From Ammoniphilus resinae (GTDB taxonomy: Bacteria > Bacillota > Bacilli > Aneurinibacillales > RAOX-1): 64,000 nt of DNA. The notes below the pieces were generated by a model. It did not search any database. It was not told the origin of the DNA and was given only the letters and a program-made list of their open reading frames with translations. Positions 26,203-36,038 of this stretch are shown one piece after another. The stretch lies in contig NZ_JAGGKT010000002.1 of assembly GCF_017873965.1 (NCBI RefSeq), positions 224,312-288,311 on the forward strand, given 5' to 3'. Within the stretch, counting starts at the first letter, position 1; every line of letters begins with the position of its first letter. The translations under genes and the position numbers were made by a program.

Positions 26203-27381
26203 ATGTCATTTTACCAACTATTAGTACCAAACCAAATTCTATATGGGGATGGCTCTTTTCAAGAACTAGGCAAACAAGCAAGCTTGTTAGGAAAAAAGGT
26301 ACTGCTGATCAGCGATCCGATCATGGATAAAATAGGGAATGTCGCACAAACCGAGGCACTTCTACAGAAAGAGGGTATTTCCTATGCGAAATATCTAGGC
26401 GTGGACACTGAACCAACGGATCTTCATGTTGAGGAAGCCTTGACACTATGCCAGAAGGAAGCATGTGATGTAATAGTTGCAGTAGGCGGAGGGAGTTGCA
26501 TCGACACGGGGAAAGCCGTAGCGGTGATGATGACGAACGAAGGCAAGCTCAATGATTACGTCGGAAACAAAAAATTGTTCACGGAAAAACCACTCCCACT
26601 GATTGCCGTACCCACTACAGCAGGGACAGGCTCTGAAGCGACAAAAGTAACAGTCATTACCGATACGATAACGGAAGTTAAAATGATGATTTCCCAACCA
26701 GAATTACTGCCACGTGTAGCGATCGTTGATCCACTGCTCACCATTTCCTGCCCGCCCTCGGTGACTGCGGCAACGGGAGTAGATGCATTATGCCACGCGA
26801 TCGAGGCTTACATTTCCAGACGATCACAACCTGTAACGGACACACTGGCCTTAAAATCAATTGAATTGATCATGGGAAATTTACGTTTTGCTTATAACCA
26901 ACCTGACGATCTCGATGCCCGAGGTCATATGTCATTGGCTTCCATGCTTGCAGGGGCTGCATTCTCTAATGCCTCGGTAACACTCGTTCACGGGATGTCT
27001 CGCCCAGTTGGTGCGCTTTTCCATGTTCCACACGGTGTATCGAATGCGATGCTTCTGCCCGCTGTTCTCGAATATACCAAGGAGTCCGCAGTAGAGAAAC
27101 TGGCAGAGATCGGCAGTCTAATTAAACCAGAATGGAAAAAACTATCCAATCAAGAGCTGGCGGATATCGTGATTTTGGAAGTGAAGAACCTTTGCCAGGA
27201 TTTACATATACCAAATATGAAGACCTGGGGAATTGACAAGGAAAATTTCCTACAGGTTATAAACAAGATGGCCGCCGACGCTCTCGCCAGCGGTAGTCCT
27301 GGGAATAACCCACGGATTCCCTCGCAGGAAGAAATCGTTCAACTTTACCAGGTTTGTTATGATTATGATTTCAGTCTATGA
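26203..27381 (+). CDS. Iron-containing (group III) alcohol dehydrogenase
   Basis: A 392-residue Fe-ADH. The nucleotide site is VIVAVGGGSCIDTGKAVAV, followed by AVPTTAGTGSEATKVTVI. Metal ligands are expected in TGVDALCHAIEAYIS (Asp, His) and in LVHGMSRPVGALFHVPHGVSNAMLLP (His residues). Members reduce aldehydes or oxidise alcohols such as 1,3-propanediol, lactaldehyde or 4-hydroxybutyrate. The specificity here is not determinable. GGAGGGG precedes the ATG. The gene lies 40 bases before the NSS carrier and may be cotranscribed with it. Confidence 0.88.
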   Translation: MSFYQLLVPNQILYGDGSFQELGKQASLLGKKVLLISDPIMDKIGNVAQTEALLQKEGISYAKYLGVDTEPTDLHVEEALTLCQKEACDVIVAVGGGSCIDTGKAVAVMMTNEGKLNDYVGNKKLFTEKPLPLIAVPTTAGTGSEATKVTVITDTITEVKMMISQPELLPRVAIVDPLLTISCPPSVTAATGVDALCHAIEAYISRRSQPVTDTLALKSIELIMGNLRFAYNQPDDLDARGHMSLASMLAGAAFSNASVTLVHGMSRPVGALFHVPHGVSNAMLLPAVLEYTKESAVEKLAEIGSLIKPEWKKLSNQELADIVILEVKNLCQDLHIPNMKTWGIDKENFLQVINKMAADALASGSPGNNPRIPSQEEIVQLYQVCYDYDFSL

Positions 27382-27435
27382 GCAATGATGTGATATAATC
27401 AATTTCTGTAAACTTTCAACATGAGGAGCAACAAG

Positions 27436-28773
27436 ATGAATCAAACAGAACAATGGACTTCAAAACTAGGCTTTATTCTCGCCGCTGCTGGTTCAGCGAT
27501 TGGGCTCGGGGCCATCTGGAAATTCCCCTATGTAGCAGGCACAAGCGGCGGGGGAGCCTTTTTTATTATATTTTTGGTATTCACCCTATTGGTTGGGTTA
27601 CCGCTATTACTGGCTGAATTCGTAATCGGGCGAAGTACTCAGCAGAATGCCATCACCGCATATAAAACAATCGCCCCTCATTCACACTGGCATTGGCTAG
27701 GATATCTTGGTATTGCTACAAGCTGTATATTGCTTTCCTTCTATAGTGTAGTAGGAGGGTGGATCGTTCTCTACCTATTGCATAGTTTGGGCGGTTTACT
27801 AGTACAAGGTACCCAATATGATCAGTTGTTTCAACAGATGATTTCCGATCCCTGGATGGCTGTTGGCGCACAATTTATTTTTCTTTTGTTAACGATTCTC
27901 GTTGTAGCGCGCGGGGTTCAGGAAGGAATTGAAAAAGCCAATAAATACATGATGCCAGCTCTATTCATTTTATTTGTGATCTTAATTTTTCGATCCCTAA
28001 CATTAGAGGGGGCAATGAAAGGCGTCACCTTTTTCCTGTATCCTGACTTTGGGAAACTAACTTCGGAATCCATCTTATATGCGATGGGACAATCTTTCTT
28101 TTCCTTAAGCGTAGGTGTGTCTGTTATGGTGACATACAGTTCATATCTTGCCAAAAGCGAAAGCTTGCCGCGTTCTGCGTTGACGATCGTCGGTTTGAAT
28201 CTGCTGATTTCACTATTGGCGGGGCTTGCTATCTTCCCGGCTGTCTTTTCACTTGGATTGGAACCCGCAGCAGGACCAGGGCTGTTGTTTATCGTGTTGC
28301 CATCTGTATTTGCCAAACTCCCACTGGGTGGTGTCTTTCTCACTGTTTTCCTGGTGCTCTTCCTTTTTGCGACACTAACTTCGTCTTTTTCCTTAGTGGA
28401 AATTACGGTCGCCTCTCTAACAAAAGGGGATCGAGCAAAAAGAAAGAAAATCACTTGGCTTACCGGGATGTTCATTTTCCTTTTGGGGATTCCATCAGCC
28501 CTGTCCTATGGAATTTGGAGTGATGCCACGATTTTTGGAAAGATTATTTTTGATGTTGCAGATTACTTAGTTAGTAACATCCTCCTCCCGCTTGGCGCAC
28601 TGCTCATTGCGATCTTTGTTCCACTAAAGATGAAACGGGAAGTACTGCTTGAAGAAATCACCGCTGGGTCAAAAAACGGAAGACGCTTCTTTGCTTTGTG
28701 GCTCTTGCTTCTTCGCTATATTACACCGATCGCGATTATCATCGTTTTTTTGGACGTGCTCAATGTGATTTAA
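27436..28773 (+). CDS. Neurotransmitter:sodium symporter (NSS/SNF) family carrier
   Basis: A 445-residue Na+-coupled amino-acid-type carrier of the LeuT fold, with eleven or twelve helices. The first helix reads [31 protein letters not shown] when split at the usual Na+/substrate-binding turn, and [18 protein letters not shown] forms helix 6. Bacterial members carry Trp, Tyr, Leu, Ala or similar substrates. ATG at 27436 follows GAGGAGC at good spacing, making the upstream in-frame ATG at 27421 unlikely. Confidence 0.88.
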   Translation: MNQTEQWTSKLGFILAAAGSAIGLGAIWKFPYVAGTSGGGAFFIIFLVFTLLVGLPLLLAEFVIGRSTQQNAITAYKTIAPHSHWHWLGYLGIATSCILLSFYSVVGGWIVLYLLHSLGGLLVQGTQYDQLFQQMISDPWMAVGAQFIFLLLTILVVARGVQEGIEKANKYMMPALFILFVILIFRSLTLEGAMKGVTFFLYPDFGKLTSESILYAMGQSFFSLSVGVSVMVTYSSYLAKSESLPRSALTIVGLNLLISLLAGLAIFPAVFSLGLEPAAGPGLLFIVLPSVFAKLPLGGVFLTVFLVLFLFATLTSSFSLVEITVASLTKGDRAKRKKITWLTGMFIFLLGIPSALSYGIWSDATIFGKIIFDVADYLVSNILLPLGALLIAIFVPLKMKREVLLEEITAGSKNGRRFFALWLLLLRYITPIAIIIVFLDVLNVI

Positions 28774-28776
28774 GAG

Positions 28777-28809
28777 GTTCCATTCGGCTTTGCCGATGGG
28801 ACTTTTTTT
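28777..28809 (+). terminator. Terminator after the NSS carrier
   Basis: GTTCCATTCGGC-ttt-GCCGATGGGAC followed by seven Ts. Confidence 0.82.
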
Positions 28810-28863
28810 GTATATAATACGGATTCAAGAAGCATAACAGGATCTAAAAAGGAGCATCAGTTT

Positions 28864-29910
28864 ATGAAATATATTGGCTATGTCGGGACTTATACAAAAG
28901 GGGAGAGTGAAGGAATTTACTCTTTTACGCTTGATACGAAAAAGGCAATTATCTCTGAGCTAAAAGTTGCAGCAACATTAGACAACCCTACCTACCTTCA
29001 TGTTGGCCAGAATAATCTATATTCCGTGGTGAAAGAAGGAGAGAGCGGGGGTGTAGCTTCTTTTTCCGTGGACCGAAAATCCGGAGAACTGACACCATTG
29101 AATCGCCAGGTAACCCCCGGTTCGCCGCCTTGTCATCTGAGTGCAGATGTCCAAAATCAATTTTTATTCAGCGCGAATTATCATAAGGGTACCGTGGAAT
29201 CTTATTTGATTAAAGACGGGCAGATCCAGCCGCGTGCTGACGTTGCACACCACGAAGGGTCAGGTCCAGACCCTCGACAAGAGAAGCCACATACCCATTT
29301 TGCTGCCCTGACTCCAGATGAAAAATTTCTTGTGGTTGCAGAATTAGGAAGTGACCAATTAAATACCTATCAGGTTGGCGAAGACGGAAAATTAACCAGC
29401 GTGCATCGTTTAGCTGTTCGTCCCGGCAGTGGGCCGCGGCATTTGGCTTTCCATCCGAATGAAAAATATGCCTATCTCCTTACGGAATTAAGTTCAGAGA
29501 TCATCGCGTTACACTATAAAGCAGAGGACGGAAAGTTCGTTCCGTTTCAAATACTCTCAGCCATTCCCGATGATTTTCAGGAAAACAACCAGGCAAGTGC
29601 GATTCATATGTCAAAAGACGGCCAATTTCTATACACTGCAAACCGTGGACATAACAGCATCGCCGTTTTTCGTGTTCACCCAGAAACGGGGGAATTACAA
29701 TGGCTCGAACACGTTTCAACGGAAGGAGATTGGCCGAGAGATTTTGCCCTTGATCCTTCAGAAAAATTTATTGTCGCCTCCAATCAGAACTCCAACAACC
29801 TCGTCCTTTTTGCAAGGGATTCAGAAACAGGGAAATTAACCAGACTTCATTCAGACGTTTCCGTACCAGACCCTGTTTGTGTAAAATTTTTGCCGAGCAC
29901 TGATGAATAG
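28864..29910 (+). CDS. Lactonase-family beta-propeller protein (6-phosphogluconolactonase type)
   Basis: A 348-residue seven-bladed propeller of the YbhE/Pgl (PF10282) family, starting MKYIGYVGTYTKGESEGIYS. Conserved stretches are GSGPDPRQEKPHTHFAALTP and GSGPRHLAFHPNEKYAYLLTEL, with SAIHMSKDGQFLYTANRG later. E. coli Pgl hydrolyses 6-phosphogluconolactone in the pentose phosphate pathway, and many relatives are annotated only by fold. There is no signal peptide. GGAG precedes the ATG. It is a single-gene unit closed by a palindrome-family terminator that overlaps its stop codon. Confidence 0.87.
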   Translation: MKYIGYVGTYTKGESEGIYSFTLDTKKAIISELKVAATLDNPTYLHVGQNNLYSVVKEGESGGVASFSVDRKSGELTPLNRQVTPGSPPCHLSADVQNQFLFSANYHKGTVESYLIKDGQIQPRADVAHHEGSGPDPRQEKPHTHFAALTPDEKFLVVAELGSDQLNTYQVGEDGKLTSVHRLAVRPGSGPRHLAFHPNEKYAYLLTELSSEIIALHYKAEDGKFVPFQILSAIPDDFQENNQASAIHMSKDGQFLYTANRGHNSIAVFRVHPETGELQWLEHVSTEGDWPRDFALDPSEKFIVASNQNSNNLVLFARDSETGKLTRLHSDVSVPDPVCVKFLPSTDE

Positions 29911-29937
29911 CGGAATGGTCTCCGCTATTCATTTTTT
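29904..29937 (+). terminator. Repeat-family palindrome acting as terminator after the lactonase
   Basis: TGAATAGCGGA / TCCGCTATTCA plus six Ts. The left arm overlaps the lactonase stop codon. Confidence 0.75.
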
Positions 29938-30061
29938 GATACAGGAATTCCAACGGAAGTCCAACCCTCCCCGTATCAATCCTTGGATAAACATGCAAGT
30001 TATACCATGAAATTGGGAACCGTAAAGAAAAACCTGTAATCCAATCGAGGGGTGTTTCTAC

Positions 30062-31606
30062 ATGTTCTTCTTTCGTAAAAAGCGGGGAGTCTCCCAAAAC
30101 AAGCAATCCAGCGAATCATCCCCGGATCTAAAATACATTCCCTCATCGAAAAAAGAAATGGAAATGGTGATTAAATCCGTACTGCAAGATGATACAGACC
30201 TGGTGATTAAATCCCTGCAACACCCTGGGAAAGAACTTACCCTTTTTTATTTCTCAACCTTAACAGATCGCAAAATTATACAAAAATCTATATTGTCTGT
30301 CTTACAAAATTTACAGGCCCCATCTCCAAGCCTGGAGGAAATAGAAGCGAGCCTTCCCATAGGGGAAGTACAGGTAACTGAAAGCTTGGATCAGGTCATT
30401 CAAACTTTGCACAATGGGTGGACATTACTTCATATTGAGGGGAAGACGAACGCTCTTTTAATCAATACCTTTGGGATGAAGGAAAGGGGTTTAACTACAC
30501 CCGAGAACGAATCCCATGTATTCGGTCCACAAGTCTCCTTTAATGAATCATTGGCAACGAATACCGGATTGATCCGAAAATATATCGCTAGTCCGAAACT
30601 CCATAATGAAAATTTAGAAGTTGGGAAAATCACTCGAACAAAGGTCTCCATGCTGTATATAGAAGGAGTGGCCTCAGAACAAAATGTAAATACCTTAAGA
30701 CAGCGGATTACTGAATTAGAACTCGACCAATTAATCGACAGTTCAATGTTGGTCCAACTCATTGAGGATAATTCAATGAGTGTTTTTCCCCAAATGATGT
30801 TAACAGAACGGCCTGATCGGGTCAGTGCCTTTTTGTTGGAAGGGAAATTGGCTGTCCTTGTAGACGGAAGCCCTTATGCAATTGTCTGTCCAAGCACTTT
30901 CATCGAATTTTTTCAGACATCAGAAGACTATTATGTACGTTGGAATATGGCAACCTTTGTCCGTATGCTGCGGATGATCGCGATGTTCTTATCCATTTTT
31001 TTTACACCAGTTTATGTGGCGTCCTTGACCTTCCACTATGAAGTCATTCCCAGTGCCCTGCTCGTTCCGCTTGCCCAGTCGCGAGCGAAAGTACCTTTTC
31101 CGCCGTTATTCGAGGCATTATTACTGGAATTGATCATCGAATTTTTGCGTGAAGCAGGAGCACGGCTTCCTACCAAAGTAGGACAAACGATGGGTATCGT
31201 AGGCGGTATTGTTATTGGGCAAGCAGCCGTGCAAGCCGGGTTTACGAGCAATATCTTGATTATTATTGTAGCCCTTGGAGCGTTATCCTCATTTACCACA
31301 CCAAGTTATATGATGGGGACTACGATCCGTATCATTCGATTTCCGATGATTCTCCTTGCTGGGATTTGGGGTGGATTTGGGATTATGTTCGGATTTTGTT
31401 TTCTTTTAATCCACCTGCTAAGACAATCCAGTCTTGGAAGCCCTTATTTGGAACCGTTTTATCCCATCCGCTTGCGCGATTTACAAAATAGTGTGGTCCG
31501 CATGCCATTCCCCTTTTTTTCTAAGCGAATGGTTCTTACTCGGGCAGAGGATAAAGGGAAATTCAATGCAAAAAGGGCAAAGCAGAAAAAAGATATAGAC
31601 GAATAG
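30062..31606 (+). CDS. Spore germination receptor A subunit (GerA/GerKA family)
   Basis: A 514-residue protein with a large soluble N-terminal domain (residues 1-300) and about five membrane helices after residue 300. Typical GerA-family stretches are GRMLRMIAM-like FVRMLRMIAMFLSIFFTP, YEVIPSALLVPLAQSRAKVPFPP and GQTMGIVGGIVIGQAAVQAG. With B and C subunits it forms a nutrient receptor in the inner spore membrane. It heads a four-gene operon A-B-B-C with short gaps. Operons of this type are normally made in the forespore under sigma-G, but I could not place a convincing sigma-G promoter. Confidence 0.92.
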   Translation: MFFFRKKRGVSQNKQSSESSPDLKYIPSSKKEMEMVIKSVLQDDTDLVIKSLQHPGKELTLFYFSTLTDRKIIQKSILSVLQNLQAPSPSLEEIEASLPIGEVQVTESLDQVIQTLHNGWTLLHIEGKTNALLINTFGMKERGLTTPENESHVFGPQVSFNESLATNTGLIRKYIASPKLHNENLEVGKITRTKVSMLYIEGVASEQNVNTLRQRITELELDQLIDSSMLVQLIEDNSMSVFPQMMLTERPDRVSAFLLEGKLAVLVDGSPYAIVCPSTFIEFFQTSEDYYVRWNMATFVRMLRMIAMFLSIFFTPVYVASLTFHYEVIPSALLVPLAQSRAKVPFPPLFEALLLELIIEFLREAGARLPTKVGQTMGIVGGIVIGQAAVQAGFTSNILIIIVALGALSSFTTPSYMMGTTIRIIRFPMILLAGIWGGFGIMFGFCFLLIHLLRQSSLGSPYLEPFYPIRLRDLQNSVVRMPFPFFSKRMVLTRAEDKGKFNAKRAKQKKDIDE

Positions 31607-31633
31607 GCTGGAAACCAATCAGGAGCGCACATT

Positions 31634-32734
31634 ATGGAGATCACCGTAAAACCTAAGGCAAATCTATTATTTAGCAGCTATCTTTTACTTTTTGTGATTG
31701 TTGGAAACCAGGTGGGGATAGGGGTCATGGGTTTTCAACGGATCATCTTTAGGGAGGCGGGACATGACTCCTGGATCTCCGTGATCATCGCTGGAATTTC
31801 CACTCATTTGGTCGCCTGGGTGATGCTGAAGACGTTAGATCTCTATGGATCAACCGATCTCTATGGGATACACGAAGACGTTTACGGGAAGTGGCTAGGA
31901 CGAATTTTCAGTTCTCTTTATATTGCCTTTTTGTTGATGGGTGCACTAATTGTCTTGCGCAATTACATTGAAGTGGTGCAGACTTGGATGTTTCCAGATG
32001 CGCCTGCCTGGCTGTTCGCTGTCCTCCTGCTCTTTTTAATGGTTTATGGAGTATCGGGAGGCATTCGGGTGATTGTCGGCTTCTGTTTTCTCAGTTTGTT
32101 CTTTACCATTTGGATGCTTCTTCTGCTGATATATCCTTATCAATACGCTGAATGGATCTATCTTAGCCCGGTAATGGAAGCTAGCATGATTCAACTGTTA
32201 AAAGGCGCAAAAGAAATGACTCTGACTATTGTCGGATTTGAAATCCTTTATTTTATCTTCCCCTTCCTTAAGGAAAAAGAGAAGGCAGGCCGTTATACCC
32301 ATTTAGGGTTACTCCTAACTACCTGCTGTTATCTGTTAATTATGATTGTATCTACGATCTACTACAGTGAGGATCAAATCCTGCAAGCGATCTGGACAAC
32401 CTTTATGATGTTCAATGTCATTCAGCTCCCCTTCCTAGAACGGTTTGAATTCGTTGGGATCTCTTTATGGATCTTAGCCATCATGCCCAACCTGCTTTTG
32501 TACACCTGGGCAGCCACACGGGGGATGAAACGAATTTTTCAGTGGAAGCAAAAGCACGCCCTTTATCTTTTTACCATCGTCCTCTTTGGTGTCTCCATAT
32601 TCTTGAACACCAGGTTAAAAATCAATGCACTAAATGACTTTAGCGGTAAATTTTCTTTTTATATTGTCTACGTGTATCCATTTATTCTCTTTATCATTGC
32701 CTGGTTCCGCAAATGGCTCAAACGTAAAATTTAA
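31634..32734 (+). CDS. Spore germination receptor B subunit, first paralogue (GerB/endospore permease family)
   Basis: A 366-residue, ten-helix protein of the APC-related spore permease family, thought to bind the germinant. Characteristic stretches are VGIGVMGFQRIIFREAGHDSWIS near the N-terminus when split at its midpoint, YIEVVQTWMFPDAPAWL and YLSPVMEASMIQLLKGAKE. The ATG at 31634 follows AGGAG. It is followed by a second, clearly homologous B subunit, so one of the two may alter receptor specificity. Confidence 0.9.
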   Translation: MEITVKPKANLLFSSYLLLFVIVGNQVGIGVMGFQRIIFREAGHDSWISVIIAGISTHLVAWVMLKTLDLYGSTDLYGIHEDVYGKWLGRIFSSLYIAFLLMGALIVLRNYIEVVQTWMFPDAPAWLFAVLLLFLMVYGVSGGIRVIVGFCFLSLFFTIWMLLLLIYPYQYAEWIYLSPVMEASMIQLLKGAKEMTLTIVGFEILYFIFPFLKEKEKAGRYTHLGLLLTTCCYLLIMIVSTIYYSEDQILQAIWTTFMMFNVIQLPFLERFEFVGISLWILAIMPNLLLYTWAATRGMKRIFQWKQKHALYLFTIVLFGVSIFLNTRLKINALNDFSGKFSFYIVYVYPFILFIIAWFRKWLKRKI

Positions 32735-32750
32735 AAAGGGGGGGAAGGAG

Positions 32751-33857
32751 GTGAAGAGCATAGGGAAACCAGGTGAACACCAAGTTTTTAGTACCTTTTT
32801 TCTTTTTTGGGTAATCATCGAATCACAGATTGGAATGGGAATTCTTCAATTTCAGAGAAAAGTAGTTCAGGTTGCCCATCATGATGCCTGGATTTCCGTT
32901 CTGATCACAGGGGGGGTTATCCATGTTGTGGTCTGGTTTATGATTCGTACATTGGCCAAGTACGAATCGGCTGATTTATACGAAATCCATCAACATGCTC
33001 TAGGGAAATGGATCGGGAACTTATTAAGCATTCTTTACATGGCATACCTACTCCTGCTAGGGACCTTGGTCCTTCGGTCCTATATTGAAGTGGTCCAAAC
33101 CTGGCTTTTTCCAGAAATACCCACCTGGTTATTATCTAGTTCCGTTTTGCTCCTGACCGTGTATGGGGTACTTGGGGGAATTCGGATCATCGTTGGTGTT
33201 TGCATCCTGAGTTATCTTTTTTCAATTGCACTGTTGTTTTTTCTTGCCTATAACTTACCTTATGCCGATTGGCGATCCTTATCTCCAGTAATGGAAGCAA
33301 ACTTCCAGGAATTGATCATAGGGGCCAAACAAATGGCATTTACCGTCGTTGGCTTTGAAATCATTTACTTTGTCTATCCATACCTCAAGGAAAAGAAAAA
33401 GGCAGGACGTTATACACAAATGGGAGTACTGTATACCACCCTTATTTATTGTCTGGTATTGGTCCTTTCCATTGCCTTCTTTAGCGAAGGGCAGATCAAG
33501 AAAACGGTCTGGCCGAGCCTATCTTTGTTTAAAATCGTTCAAATTCCTTTTTTAGAACGATTTGAATACGTAACTGTCTCTCTGTGGTTGTTGGTCATCG
33601 TCCCAAATCTACTACTATATTTATGGGCAGCTACACGGGGAATGAAAAAGGTTTTCCACTGGAACCAAAGAAGGTCCGTTTATCTATCAGCAGCTCTCGT
33701 CCTTGCCATTTGCCTCCTGTTGAAAACAAACCTGCAGATTAAATTCTTAGGGGAATGGGCGGGGCAGCTATCCTTATATTTAGTCTTTGTCTATCCAGTA
33801 ATTCTCTACTTCATCGTTCTGATTCGAACCCGCAAGCAGAGGAAAGAGGTGAAATAA
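32751..33857 (+). CDS. Spore germination receptor B subunit, second paralogue
   Basis: A 368-residue ten-helix GerB protein sharing YIEVVQTWLFPEIPTWL, SLSPVMEANFQELIIGAK and AGRYTQMGVLYTT with the preceding gene, so the pair arose by tandem duplication. I take the GTG at 32751 as start. It has AAAGGGGGGG upstream, and an earlier in-frame start at 32634 would overlap the first B gene by 100 bases and add a non-homologous leader. The stop codon is followed immediately by the gerC start. Confidence 0.88.
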   Translation: MKSIGKPGEHQVFSTFFLFWVIIESQIGMGILQFQRKVVQVAHHDAWISVLITGGVIHVVVWFMIRTLAKYESADLYEIHQHALGKWIGNLLSILYMAYLLLLGTLVLRSYIEVVQTWLFPEIPTWLLSSSVLLLTVYGVLGGIRIIVGVCILSYLFSIALLFFLAYNLPYADWRSLSPVMEANFQELIIGAKQMAFTVVGFEIIYFVYPYLKEKKKAGRYTQMGVLYTTLIYCLVLVLSIAFFSEGQIKKTVWPSLSLFKIVQIPFLERFEYVTVSLWLLVIVPNLLLYLWAATRGMKKVFHWNQRRSVYLSAALVLAICLLLKTNLQIKFLGEWAGQLSLYLVFVYPVILYFIVLIRTRKQRKEVK

Positions 33858-35012
33858 ATGAAAAGAAGGATCGGTGCCGCGGGGCTTAGTCTATTTATTT
33901 CCGCGACCCTGGTGATAACAGGCTGCGCACAGCAAAAGATTTTAGACAAAATGGGGCTGTCTGTTGTTATCGGGTATGACCGCGTTGATAAGGATCGGCT
34001 CCTCGGAACCAATGTATTGCATCAATTTGATCCTATGGCTTCGGAAAGTGTTCAGATCGTTGCGAGCACAGCTTACACCAGTAAAGGAACACGGGACAAA
34101 AGCAACTTGGAAATGGCAAAAAAGGCAGTATCCGGACAGCTCCGGGTCACTTTATACAGTGAACAGCTTGCCAAAGAAGGGATTATTAATTTAGTAGATA
34201 CATTGGCCCGTGACCCGACCATTGGGGCGAGGGTGTTTTTGGCCATAAGCAAGGGAAGAGCGCATGATATTTTAAAACATCGGTACCCGGAATTTGGCAA
34301 TATAGGAACCTATATGTACCAAACGATCAGCCAAAATATTGAAGGAGAATCGATGATTTCTCCAACTCTGCACGATTTCATGCATGATTATTCCAGCGTC
34401 GGACGCGATACTATTCTTCCATATCTGGAGCAGCGGGGAAAAGAAGGAAATGAATTAGTGATAAGTGGGGCAGCTTTATTCCAACAGGATCGAATGGTCG
34501 GCGTGATTCCCACCAAGGAAGTTTTCTATGTCAAGCTTCTACGAGATCGATTCCAGGCGGGAAGTATTGAAATTTCCATTCCACGTGAAGTCCTGGGAAA
34601 ATACATGAAGGTAAGCCAGAAAAAAAGGGGAAACGATCCCATTTTTCTTGTCCTTGATACATTATCCAGCAGCTCAACATTCAAGCTAGTTGATAAAAAC
34701 AGACCGCAAATCAATACAGAGATAAAAATCACTGGAAGACTACAGGAAGTTTCCGAAGTTGTCGATTTAAGCAAACCAGAGATCATCCATAAAATTGAAA
34801 AGGCGATCAGCCAAGCCATGATGAATGAGGGCAACAAAGTGATTGCCAAATTGCAAAAACTGGAGACAGACCCCATCGGTTTTGGCGAGATCTACCGATC
34901 CTCTGTCAGACATTCCAACCTCACCCGTGATAAATGGTATGAAATGTACCGAGATGCCAAGCTTAACTTGAAAGTAGAGATGACGCTCGTTCGTACCGGC
35001 GTAATAGAATGA
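33858..35012 (+). CDS. Spore germination receptor C subunit, lipoprotein (Ger(x)C family)
   Basis: A 384-residue lipoprotein with signal ending LVITGCAQQKILDKMGL. The order is typical of Ger(x)C: LSVVIGYDRVDKDRLL, a SGQLRVTLYSEQLAKEGI segment, and a C-terminal domain with WYEMYRDAKLNLKVEMTLV. The C subunit is anchored outside the inner spore membrane. It starts directly at the end of the second B gene, and a strong terminator follows, closing the operon. Confidence 0.92.
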   Translation: MKRRIGAAGLSLFISATLVITGCAQQKILDKMGLSVVIGYDRVDKDRLLGTNVLHQFDPMASESVQIVASTAYTSKGTRDKSNLEMAKKAVSGQLRVTLYSEQLAKEGIINLVDTLARDPTIGARVFLAISKGRAHDILKHRYPEFGNIGTYMYQTISQNIEGESMISPTLHDFMHDYSSVGRDTILPYLEQRGKEGNELVISGAALFQQDRMVGVIPTKEVFYVKLLRDRFQAGSIEISIPREVLGKYMKVSQKKRGNDPIFLVLDTLSSSSTFKLVDKNRPQINTEIKITGRLQEVSEVVDLSKPEIIHKIEKAISQAMMNEGNKVIAKLQKLETDPIGFGEIYRSSVRHSNLTRDKWYEMYRDAKLNLKVEMTLVRTGVIE

Positions 35013-35013
35013 C

Positions 35014-35041
35014 ACCCTCGAAGATTCGAGGGTTATTTTTT
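35014..35041 (+). terminator. Terminator after the germination operon
   Basis: ACCCTCGAA-ga-TTCGAGGGT followed by an AT-rich T run. Confidence 0.85.
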
Positions 35042-35105
35042 ATGTATTTTTACTTACCTTTATACTAAAATCAAATAATAACCAAAATATGGGGGAGTTT
35101 ATGTC

Positions 35106-35918
35106 ATGCAAGAATTAGGGAATCTTCTAAAATACATATTCTTAGGTTTATTCCAGGGTTTTACTGAGCCCATCCCTGTTTCATCAAGCGGGCACCTGGT
35201 CATTCTGCAAAAGTTCATAGATTTGAGTATTGGTTTGGATTTTTTGATCCTAGTCAATTTCGGTTCTTTAATCGCTGTACTGATTATTTATCGTGAGGAT
35301 ATTCTACGATTCATTCGAAATGGGCTCGGTTATCTTTTCAAGAAGGAAGAGGGGCTAAAGGAGGATTTTGACTTCATCCTTTATCTATTAATTGGAACGA
35401 TCCCTGCTGGTGTCCTTGGTCTTTTGTTTGCGGATTTTATCGATGAAAAACTGGACCAAATCTGGATGATTGGGGTGACTTTAATCATCACCGGGATCGC
35501 TCTTTGGATCATTCGCAATCGGCGTGGGAGTAAAAATGACGGCCAACTTACTGTTAAGGATGCTGTCATCGTAGGTCTTGCCCAAGCGGTTGCGTTGATC
35601 CCAGGCATTAGCCGATCGGGAGCAACGATTGTCGCAGCGATGCTGCTTGGCATGAAACAGGAAACCGCCTTACGTTTTTCCTTTTTGCTTTATATTCCTA
35701 TTAGCTTAGGAACGATGATTCTCTCGGTAGACACACTAATGGAAAAGAACCTTTCAGAAATTTGGCTCGGCTATTTATTGGCCCTCTTAGCCTCGATCAT
35801 AGCCACCTATGTATCGTTGAAATGGTTTATGAACATCATGGCAACTGGGAATCTGAAATATTTTTCATATTATTGTTTTTTGGTAGGGGGACTTGTACTG
35901 GTATTTCTGTCAACTTGA
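35106..35918 (+). CDS. uppP: Undecaprenyl-diphosphate phosphatase (UppP/BacA)
   Basis: Recycles undecaprenyl diphosphate to the monophosphate lipid carrier for wall synthesis; overexpression gives bacitracin resistance in the family. The 270-residue protein has about seven or eight helices. Its signature motifs are [20 protein letters not shown] (Glu-rich catalytic motif plus the SSSGH loop) and [19 protein letters not shown] (PGxSRSG). GGGGGAG precedes the ATG at 35106. It is monocistronic between two terminators. Confidence 0.93.
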   Translation: MQELGNLLKYIFLGLFQGFTEPIPVSSSGHLVILQKFIDLSIGLDFLILVNFGSLIAVLIIYREDILRFIRNGLGYLFKKEEGLKEDFDFILYLLIGTIPAGVLGLLFADFIDEKLDQIWMIGVTLIITGIALWIIRNRRGSKNDGQLTVKDAVIVGLAQAVALIPGISRSGATIVAAMLLGMKQETALRFSFLLYIPISLGTMILSVDTLMEKNLSEIWLGYLLALLASIIATYVSLKWFMNIMATGNLKYFSYYCFLVGGLVLVFLST

Positions 35919-35925
35919 TGTATCC

Positions 35926-35957
35926 ACAGACCGGCTATTTTAGTCGGTCTGTCTTTC
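35926..35957 (+). terminator. Terminator after uppP
   Basis: ACAGACCG / CGGTCTGT, 12-base loop, T-rich tail interrupted by C and G. Confidence 0.65.
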
Positions 35958-36038
35958 GTCTTTTCAATTCATATTGCAGGAAAAAATGGAAATCTGTCGA
36001 AATTTAATTGAAACATGATATAGACATGGAGGAAATCT

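Noticed and set aside
27918-28475. Long ORF (185 codons) antisense to the NSS carrier
   Set aside because: It is a shadow of a clear membrane-protein gene; no ribosome site or recognisable domain.
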